Source: Nemertoderma westbladi
Taxonomy: Eukaryota > Xenacoelomorpha > Nemertodermatida > Nemertodermatidae
DNA: 64,000 nt
Direction of reading: 5' to 3'
NCBI GenBank assembly: GCA_032718475.1
Contig: JAUCBJ010004524.1
Location: forward strand, 1-64,000
The translations under genes were made by a program, and so were the position numbers. Below the pieces are notes generated by a model. The model ran no database searches and was not told where the DNA came from. It was given only the letters and a program-made list of their open reading frames with translations. Positions 56,715 through 64,000 of the stretch are shown here, piece by piece. The stretch's first letter is position 1; each line of letters opens with the position of its first letter.

Positions 56715-57157
56715 GAAGGGAGGGGCGACCCATAACTTTTAGAGATTGGTGACTATATAATCAACTGAAGGTAATAAATGGTGCGTACTATTTTATTAAG
56801 TTTAGTCATTAAAGGTTTTAGTATACTATGGTCTATATACGGTAAGCTATGGAAATACATTTAGTGCTGTTGTATCTAATCAGGTAATTAATAATTGTTA
56901 ACATGTAGATATTTCACTATATAATCTATAGTAATCAATAATAAATAGAACAGGTTACAGTTTTATTACAGTAGTTACTAGTGTGAAATAAGTGTGAGAG
57001 CTGAGCGCTCTAATTTCTACATTTACCAATATGTCACTGAACATTTTGGATAAATAAAATAAAATAATGTGTTTCTCTGGAAACACAAATGGTGCCCGTC
57101 TAACTGTGAATGCAACCGTTAGTATAATTTACATTACAGAAACAAAACCTGTTATCA

Positions 57158-57390
57158 TGGATGCACAAAAATAGTGACATTCTGGTAAATATTAAATGTA
57201 TTTTGAACATAGTGTACTCTATTAACTGTCTACTGTCTAAGGCCTTGCAAGCGTTCAGCCTTCATAATTTATGGAGGCTGGATTATAACCGGTAGCATAC
57301 TGCTGTACTGTGTGTGTGCAGGCATGGGGAAAAATAGTGACATTCTGGTAAATATTAAATGTATTTTCAACATAGCGTTCTCTATTGCTA
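57158..57390 (+). repeat. 65-bp direct duplication at the start of the hAT-like ORF
   Basis: AAAAATAGTGACATTCTGGT through AAATATTAAATGTATTTTGA at 57167 is repeated at 57331 (TTTTCAACATAGC variant). The 164-bp offset contains a sequence ending TGTGTGTGTGCAG|GCATGG, which could be a splice acceptor. Confidence 0.85.
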
Positions 57391-58640
57391 CTGATTGCCA
57401 TGCAATTTTTAAACTCTTATCTGCTCGACGCAGGGATTTTGAACTAGCTGAGATTATGGAGGACATCAAACAACATGTCATTCTTCGCCATGTAGACTCA
57501 CGATGGCTAACAACTGGTCCAGTAGCCACCCGACTCCTGAAACAGCTTCCAGCACTAATTAATTATTTCAAGTTCTGCAAAAACAGCAAAGATCAATCCC
57601 TGAAGAAGTTCTCTCAGTCTGCAAGATTCATTAGAATTGATACCACACTATCCAATCCATTGACGCAACCATGTCTAGACACCATTGTGTATCTCTGTGG
57701 ACTGTTCAAATACTTCCTTCTGACGTTTCAGAAAGCGACTCCACAGGTGCACTACATCTATACAGAGAGCAATGATCTGTACCACAGGATTTTGTCTGTG
57801 TTCTGCCTGTCAGATAAACTTCAGTCCTCGGAGAGGTTACCACTTACAGGAAAGAAACTCCTCGATGTTGATTTCAATTTGTCATCTAACTGGAGTACTG
57901 GTCTGCAACTTGGATGCGCCCTCGAACATTCTGATCTAACTCAACCTCTGATCAAGCAGTTGCGAACTGGTCTTATAGCAATGGCGCAGTATATTCATGG
58001 CCACTTACCTATATCAAACATTCTATTCCGTTCTCTCCAAGTTATCCATCCCATAATTGGTAGTCGAAGAGTTACAGTGGCAAAGAAATGGCTCAAGTAT
58101 CTCACTGTGCGCTTTATAAGAGTTTGTGGGGGTTCAATGGCAGATGCAGACACAATTAACCATGGGTATAGTTTATTCTGTCTTCAAGACCTGTTGGAAT
58201 ATGAAATCAATCTCGCAAATGAAGACATTAGTATGTTTTGGACGGAGTTCATGCAGAAAACATACCCGATTGGTGGTGAAAAAAACCAGTACCTGGCACG
58301 ATTCATGTTGAATATGGCAACTTTCACCCATGGCAATGATGGACCGGAGAGGGGATTTAATACAAACAGCCTCATTGTCAACAAACAACGTTTGAATCTA
58401 AAGAAAAGTACCATTATAGGCACTCGCCATTGCAAAGAAGCCATAACAATCGCGGGTGGTGCCCACAATATATCATATACCTCAGAAATGCTATCTGCTG
58501 CATGCAAAGCATATGCAACATATAACCTAGATCTGCAGGAAGACAGGGCTGCGCAGCAAATGAGAGATCTTGAATCGACCAGGAAGCGCAAGATAGCCGA
58601 GGAGGAGGAAAGCCAACTCAAACGTCCTGCAGACATTTAG
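57312..58640 (+). CDS. hAT-like transposase, N-terminally incomplete, 442 codons
   Basis: Numbered from GTG 57312; the first ATG is at 57324, and the BED finger and first catalytic Asp expected upstream are absent. Seen: HVDSRWLTTGPV (D62, W65), the second-Asp/Trp region of hAT transposases; FxxFLLTFQ at about 132-140; and MATFTHGNDGPERGFNTNS (about 335-352) with E346-R347, the third catalytic Glu and ERxFSxN motif of the C-terminal dimerisation region, then KQRLNLKKSTI. The frame ends at TAG 58638-58640 but continues open in the same phase to 58913. Role: cut-and-paste transposition, or a domesticated descendant. Mixed GC and a long intact frame suggest it is not very old. Confidence 0.75.
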   Translation: MCAGMGKNSDILVNIKCIFNIAFSIATDCHAIFKLLSARRRDFELAEIMEDIKQHVILRHVDSRWLTTGPVATRLLKQLPALINYFKFCKNSKDQSLKKFSQSARFIRIDTTLSNPLTQPCLDTIVYLCGLFKYFLLTFQKATPQVHYIYTESNDLYHRILSVFCLSDKLQSSERLPLTGKKLLDVDFNLSSNWSTGLQLGCALEHSDLTQPLIKQLRTGLIAMAQYIHGHLPISNILFRSLQVIHPIIGSRRVTVAKKWLKYLTVRFIRVCGGSMADADTINHGYSLFCLQDLLEYEINLANEDISMFWTEFMQKTYPIGGEKNQYLARFMLNMATFTHGNDGPERGFNTNSLIVNKQRLNLKKSTIIGTRHCKEAITIAGGAHNISYTSEMLSAACKAYATYNLDLQEDRAAQQMRDLESTRKRKIAEEEESQLKRPADI

Positions 58641-58913
58641 CTCGACATAAAACGACTGGAGACACGATTAACTGCTGTAGTTGGGCATATAGCAGCTGCC
58701 CAATGCATTTATGATTCTGCAGCTGTGAAGCTAACTGATGCTATCAGCCAGGGTGATCTGACTCAGGCAGGAATCGCTAATACTGAGATAAAACACTCAA
58801 TGGAAACTATTAGATCCCAGCAATCATTGGCAGATAATCTGAAACTTCAGCTTGCTGCAGATATTTACAAGGTTATAACAGAGAATGACGAGCATATGCC
58901 GATTATATTTTGA
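58641..58913 (+). pseudogene. In-frame continuation of the hAT-like ORF after TAG
   Basis: Same phase as the upstream ORF, 90 codons: LDIKRLETRLTAVVGHIAAA, KLTDAISQGDLTQAGIANTE and IRSQQSLADNLKLQLAADIY. Helical, heptad-like, so a coiled coil is likely. The preceding residues (RKRKIAEEEESQL) start the same kind of helix, which argues that the TAG interrupts one domain. Confidence 0.6.
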
Positions 58914-58945
58914 TTATATATTTTTTTGACAAAAATCACAAGTTT

Positions 58946-59025
58946 TGGAGAGAACTTTAACATATTGATTTCTGAGACAGAAGCTGTCTCTGTCTCAGTA
59001 AATATGTATATTAAAGTTCTCTCCA
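58946..59025. repeat. Hairpin just after the hAT-like ORF
   Basis: TGGAGAGAACTTTAACATAT then TTCTGAGACAGA pairs with TCTGTCTCAGTAAATATG and ATATTAAAGTTCTCTCCA. Arms are about 36 bp with few mismatches. Possible subterminal hairpin or terminator-like structure of the element. Confidence 0.8.
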
Positions 59026-59029
59026 CAGC

Positions 59030-60095
59030 TACAATTTTAGCGTGTGATTTATTATGATTGACGCAAAACCCACTTTGGTGAATCAACAATGATGATTTTC
59101 AATTTAGGGAAAGGAACAGGTTGCAGTGGCAGTCTATTCTAACCAAAACAATAATTGAATGTCTATAACACGGTTACAGTTTCGTTTTTGCTTGTAATCA
59201 GCTGTTATTTACATCCATTTCCCCTGGATATGGTTGTATTTTTATTGCATCTTAAAGCATTTTTGTTATATATATAAATGTAGCCACGACCGGAAATCCA
59301 TACCAAAGTTTTATATCACTTTCAAACTAAAGTTCTATTTTCAAGCGTTTGGTTAACCTCTATCAATGACCATCAATCGGCGGAGCTCGACCATCTCTGA
59401 TAACTAGGCAAAAAAGGTGAAAATATCAGTATAATTATATTAATATATTAACTATAATTAATATTAATTATATTACCATTGCCGTTGTTCTCTTTCCTCT
59501 GTGTTTATATTTTTTAACTTTCTTTGATATCTTCCTGTCATTTAAAACAGTGACGTTTCTTAATGGGATTCTTCATAGTATATATAGTAAGGTTAATGAA
59601 ATAGAATCAAGAAAGCACTAAAGACATAATGTTTACTATTATTTTTGTAAAGATAATATCTATTCAGTTTTTCAATTTTTTTGAACCGTATCCGATCCTT
59701 CTTTTTTCCTTTTTTTTATGAACTTCATCCTATCCTTTTTTTCATTTTTTTTTTTGAAAATATGAAATCCTTTTATCCTTTTTTTTTCTTGATTTTTTTT
59801 GGCTGGAAGGGCAGAAAACTGTAAAGAACTTTGCAACAAGTATGTATGTAGTTTTATTCCAAAATTTTAACATTACGAAACGATTGTATATACATTATAA
59901 GTGATAGAAACTGCACAAATTATATTAGTTGCTGTATAAATAAATGTAAAAGTGACATCAATTATGTTATAAAAAAGATGGCTTATATTTATAGTGGCGT
60001 TTGGAGCCATGTTAATAATATAGCTACTGGTTATTAATAGCTATACCACTACCGGTAGGTAATGCAGTAGGCCTATCTGGCTGTCTGGCAAATTT
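59030..60095. other. Non-coding; T-rich tract
   Basis: 59690-59800 is T-rich with repeated ATCCTTTTTTTT words. Nothing else was recognised. Confidence 0.5.
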
Positions 60096-60101
60096 CCACC
60101 T

Positions 60102-60192
60102 ATTGTTTAGGTGGAATCCAATGACGGCGTTAAGTAATGTCCCCTTAGTGGACATTACTTAACGCCATCATGGGTTACCACGTAAACAATAA
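60102..60192. repeat. Strong palindrome (GGCGTTAAGTAATGTCC)
   Basis: TTGTTTAGGTGGAATCCAAT, GACGGCGTTAAGTAATGTCC, then CCTTA and the inverse GGACATTACTTAACGCCATC, ATGGGTTACCACGTAAACAA. Arms are about 40 bp, the inner 20 bp nearly perfect. A single arm word (AACGGCGTTGAGTAATGTTA) recurs at 60286. Confidence 0.88.
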
Positions 60193-60679
60193 CTCCAAAT
60201 ACAATACTAAATGTACAGGCCAATACAATGCTGTAATGTCCTCTAAAGTTGTAAAGTGCTAAATAACAACTCGCTGTTAATACTAACGGCGTTGAGTAAT
60301 GTTACAATTTTGGAATAAAATATTTAATTAAATGAAACTAAATGTAATTTAATATCGCCTATATTTGAAAAAGAAAAAGAGAATTATCGAGAGCTCATAA
60401 AATATGAAAACATTTTTTAAGTGATTGAACGTCAGTTGAGTTTTATTTAATCCATTCTTCTTTATTGCATACAACTGGTTCTCACACCCTACAGTTATAT
60501 TATTGATTTTTAATTAATATTCTAATAATATATAAAAGTTGCTTAAATTTTGTGATCGATCGGTAAGGTTAAGATCTTTGTTATTTAATATTTTCCGGAT
60601 ATATATTATTAGGTATCTTACACGGCGCCTTTGAATCGAATATATTTTAAGTGTTACAAGATGTTAACAATATTAGACC

Positions 60680-61045
60680 ATACCTATCATTTATTCGTCT
60701 GGTATAAGAACTCTGAATTTGTTCCAGTTTCTGTATGTCGGATAAGGCAGTTGGATTCCACAACCCGCAGCAATACTCTAGTTTAGGGTCGTATTAAGCT
60801 AGTGAAAAGTGTCATTAATGGCAACTTGTTTCTTGTGGTAATAGTACGGAGCACCCATCCCCATAACTGAAATGCCGATTTTGAAATGGTTGCTTTGTTG
60901 AAAAAAAAACTCCATTTAATGCTTATGCCAAGGTACTTGACATAATCTGCGGTATGGAAGCAACTTGATTGGTTGGTTTTTAGCTGTAGTAAGATGGGCA
61001 GGGGCTTGGTGAAGCATATTTCTTGCTGAAAATTTGGATGCGTTC
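60680..61045 (-). pseudogene. CR1/jockey-type LINE relic
   Basis: On the minus strand: YVKYLGISIKWSFF (about 60945-60900), SLIRP, and then in another frame LEYCCGLWNPTALSDIQKLE (about 60785-60725). These are the KYLGxxxxxxLxW and RPxLEYxxxxWxP motifs of the region C-terminal to the RT of CR1/jockey-type LINEs. Several stops and shifts. Confidence 0.72.
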
Positions 61046-61049
61046 AAAC

Positions 61050-62615
61050 GTCCATGTAACTGACGTCAGTGAAGTTTAATTATCGTAGAAAATTTGCAAA
61101 TTTCCCATGTACATCATCTACAGAATACAGTGTACACATTCTTTCTTGTTTGCAGCATCCAACAAACACTTTTCCATTATTTTGCAGAAGTCGGACGTCT
61201 CATTGGTCAAATTGTCTCTGAGTGATTGACTTGTGGAGGCAATCGCTTCATAAAATATAACAAGAATCATCTTCTTTTCACACATAACCTCTATGGGAGT
61301 TTTAGAATAAATAACAAAACAAACATGCGGCCTCCTGCGGTAGTTATTTTTCTTTGTGTAATCTCATATTGTGTTTTTTTTTCAGACATCTTCTCTACTT
61401 TGTGGTTGGCAGTCTATATCTAGCAAATCTTTCTTTATGAACTAATTTCGGGAGACCTGTGATTTTCGCTGATTCTCGATTTCAATCAAGCGCTCCACTC
61501 TTTTTTTCCAATTACAAAAACCTGGTGCCAGAGAGTGAAACACAAATATCAAATTATCTCGAGGATGCTTGAAGTAAGTACGGACTCTGCAGAAAGCACA
61601 TAATATGTATAATAATATTTTTTTGCTTTTGATACCAGCCAGAGTCAAGGCTGGGATTCTAACCATTCCGATTGAAAGTAGGGAGAATAAGGAGGGTTGA
61701 ACCCAAATTAAATTATATTGATTTATTGTGTTCCACATCGTAGCTTCATGCTGAATTGCACAAATAACTAAAACAATATATTCCACATTGGGATAAATAT
61801 TAAAGTGCTAAAATCATGTATTATATGAGAAATAAGTTTTTTCCCGAGCCGAGTTTTCTGGTTCACGCCTCCTACCAGATATATGTGAGGCGTGAATCAG
61901 GGGGGTTTGGAGGGTTGAACCGCCCATAGAAGCAATGTTATCAAATGAAAATATGTCAATGAAAATTAGTCCCTCTGTCAGTTTGTCTATGTTTTTTCAG
62001 TGTTTGCGAATAGTCAAACAAACACATTTTTTGAACATATCACTAAAGTTTGATTTATTTTCTCACGAATTTTTAATTCTATGTGAAATGTTTCACAAAA
62101 ATGTCCATTGCCACACAACCTCTCAGAATTTTTTGAAATTATGAAAACATTTTGTAAGAAAAACTTTCAAATTTTGAGTGAAGATATTTATTGACTAAAA
62201 ATATAAATTTATAAATTATTTATTATAATTAATTTATATAATTAATTATTATAAATTATTTATAAATTATTATAAATTAAATCTATAAATTTATAGACTA
62301 ATTGACTTTAAAAAAATAGCCAAATAATTAGTGTCACAAACATTAAAATCACGATCCGGTGCTTATGCGTACATAATATAAAAAACTAATTGGTTAACTT
62401 TATTCTAAAGGTAAAAAATGATCCTAGTGAGATATTTTCAAGTCTATAACTCAAATGGCAGCTGAGAAACATGTACCGAAAGAAATTCTAAAAACTCATT
62501 TTGAGAAAAATCCAGATAAAATTTGAACTTTCTCGCGCAAATACTGTCTGTTATTATGAAATAATGTCTGTCAATATATACCTAGCAAAAAGAAAGCACA
62601 AAACCATACTAAGAT
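61050..62615. other. Non-coding with one hairpin
   Basis: CTGGTTCACGCCTC (61858) pairs with GAGGCGTGAATCAG (ending 61900). 62200-62300 is TTATAAATTATT-rich. Frames at 61226-61423 and 61442-61786 show no motif I trust. Confidence 0.5.
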
Positions 62616-62621
62616 TTTTGC

Positions 62622-62968
62622 TATGGGGTTTTCCTGGTCGCTGATTTCATTTCTGTGATCAGTTTAATGAAATCTTATTTGTCTGTATGTCTGTCTGTCG
62701 GTCTTTCTGACTATCCGACAATCTGTCCGTCAAATATAAGAAAAGTGCACACAATCTAGTTAAAAGTATAACTAGAGTGGTTTTCGCGGTTGCAGAATTC
62801 ATTTCGAGAGTCAGTTTTAACATTTGAAGACTTTCAAATTGTCTGTTTGGCAGTCAGTCTGTCGGTTATATTTTGACAGATAGACTGACAGGCATACAGA
62901 CAGAAACGACGAGGTCAAATTTAAATATTGACATAAGAAATGAAGTCACCGACCACGAAAACCCATAG
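62622..62968. mobile_element. MITE with CTGT/CAGA-rich interior, ~347 bp
   Basis: TATGGGGTTTTCCTGGTCGC then TGATTTCATTTCT is mirrored by AGAAATGAAGTCACCGACCA then CGAAAACCCATA. The left arm runs on into (CTGT)n, and the right half carries the complementary (CAGA)n. The terminal word GTTTTCCTGGTCGCTGAT resembles the GATCAC-family units at 18.67 and 36.37 kb. Confidence 0.8.
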
Positions 62969-62969
62969 G

Positions 62970-64000
62970 GAATTTTTTAGACGGATAGTTTGCTTTTTAT
63001 TGATGGACAGACATACTGACGGACAAACCGACTGTCAATCAGACAGACAGACTTATCTCGAGAAATAAGACAGATCTTGCTAAACGTTTTTCAAATTTGG
63101 AATCTTGATAAAAATTTGCTCTAGCTGAAACAGAAAAAAAAACAGGATGCCTGTACTACTCCGCTTAATACATTAATAATTTGTGTCTACTTGCGTTTGC
63201 TTGTAATTTATATTAGTATATTATAAAAAATATTTAAATTATAAATATTAATTTTTATTGTTTCATTTATGAATGAAACAATCAAAATTTGATTACACCC
63301 TAACAATATGAATACAATACCACCATATTATAATATTATAAAGTAATATGATACTAATAGATTGAAGTGAACACATGAAGAAACATTAATATGAATTGAT
63401 ATTATATTATTTATTATAATTATCGAGCAAGTTGAGTAAAAATCCTACCGGTAGGTATCCAAGGAAGGACCAAAGTATGTAAAAAACCAAAAAGCAACTG
63501 GACCTAGATGGTGGCATGCAATTAGTGATCAGCTGACGGCAGTAAGTTGACCGGTAGGTTTCGCCTCATAAAGGAAGATATTCTCGGGAGGCCAAGCCAA
63601 GAAATAACATTTAGAGTGTAGTCCAGTAACTATCCACAGGGAAGCAGCACCGCAAACTAGCGTCAATCACGTTTATGCTTGTTGATAATGGCACGGCGCG
63701 TGCGAATATAATACATTTCAAGCTTTTGCAGAACAGGCAACAATGGGTGCAATTACTTTGAAATGTTTAAATAGCTCACGCCAGTCAGTGTATTGGGCTC
63801 GCCACAGTGTGTCATGATGTGGTTGTGTACAGGCTTGCCTTATTCACTACCATCTTTAGCAGTCCCATCCTGGTGCTATCTTATGCGTCAAAAAGTGTTG
63901 AATAGTGTAGATAGCATAGATAGTGTCCAACATATTCCCCCTTATCAAGAGGGACAAGAGAATGAATACACAACGTTAGATGCAAGAATATTTGGGGCGG
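62970..64000. repeat. Non-coding; CAGA repeats and a dispersed repeat
   Basis: 62995-63060 has scattered CAGACAGACAGA words. 63640-63765 (GCAAACTAGCGTCAATCACG, TTTATGCTTGTTGATAATGG) is related to 43.70-43.84 kb. The rest was not recognised. Confidence 0.5.

Overview
This window is AT-rich, intron-bearing animal DNA. No bacterial-style gene packing is visible. Its contents are a split class A GPCR gene, tRNA-derived SINE, CR1/L2-like and other LINE relics, Gypsy, Penelope, hAT and TTAA-type (piggyBac-like) elements, many minisatellites and many long poly-C/poly-G tracts. These point to a repeat-rich marine bilaterian invertebrate. An echinoderm or hemichordate would fit, but that placement is inference; nothing here fixes the species.

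Host genes are sparse. The best is a class A GPCR on the minus strand. Exon 1 (21547-21834) carries TM1 and TM2 and ends at a consensus donor in phase 0. Exon 2 (12187-12347) carries the TM2 end, the TM3 cysteine and the D-R of the DRY motif, and ends at a perfect AG|GTAAGT donor. The 9.2-kb intron between them holds a CR1-like LINE relic, a SINE with target-site duplication, a 5'-truncated LINE with target-site duplication, a 10 x 58-bp minisatellite and other repeats. Later exons were not found. A second possible gene is a two-exon CxxC...CxxC protein at 57-583 (plus strand).

Layout: 0.6-5.6 kb has small repeats, a hAT-type MITE with an 8-bp TSD, a Gypsy pol relic and a ~150-bp array whose units carry a CTCF-like core. 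6.65-10.24 kb is a Penelope-like element (RT plus GIY-YIG in one open frame) with a 55-bp tandem array directly after its stop. 10.85-12.18 kb is a fold-back element beside GPCR exon 2. 12.2-21.8 kb is the GPCR locus. 23.3-27.2 kb holds two fold-back elements and a 2.76-kb GACT-based array. 28.4-30.0 kb is the second CTCF-like array. 30.0-33.5 kb is the 3' part of an LTR element with an exonuclease-like ORF, overlapping small ORFs, a zinc-knuckle ORF and a solo 3' LTR. 34.4-38.2 kb is a nest of inverted-repeat elements. 41.6-42.7 kb is two adjacent minisatellites plus a retroelement fragment. 48.1-50.4 kb is a retroelement fragment and a LINE. 51.8-53.8 kb is a second TTAA element. 54.1-59.0 kb holds an intact fold-back, a LINE relic, a retroelement C-terminal fragment and a hAT-like transposase. 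59-64 kb has hairpins, MITEs and one LINE relic.

The less ordinary items are the exonuclease-like ORF inside an LTR element, the CTCF-like motif arrays at roughly nucleosome spacing, the TTAA elements built round ~160-bp internal repeats in both orientations, and the Penelope element with its abutting array. All family assignments come from motif reading and memory of families; no search was run.
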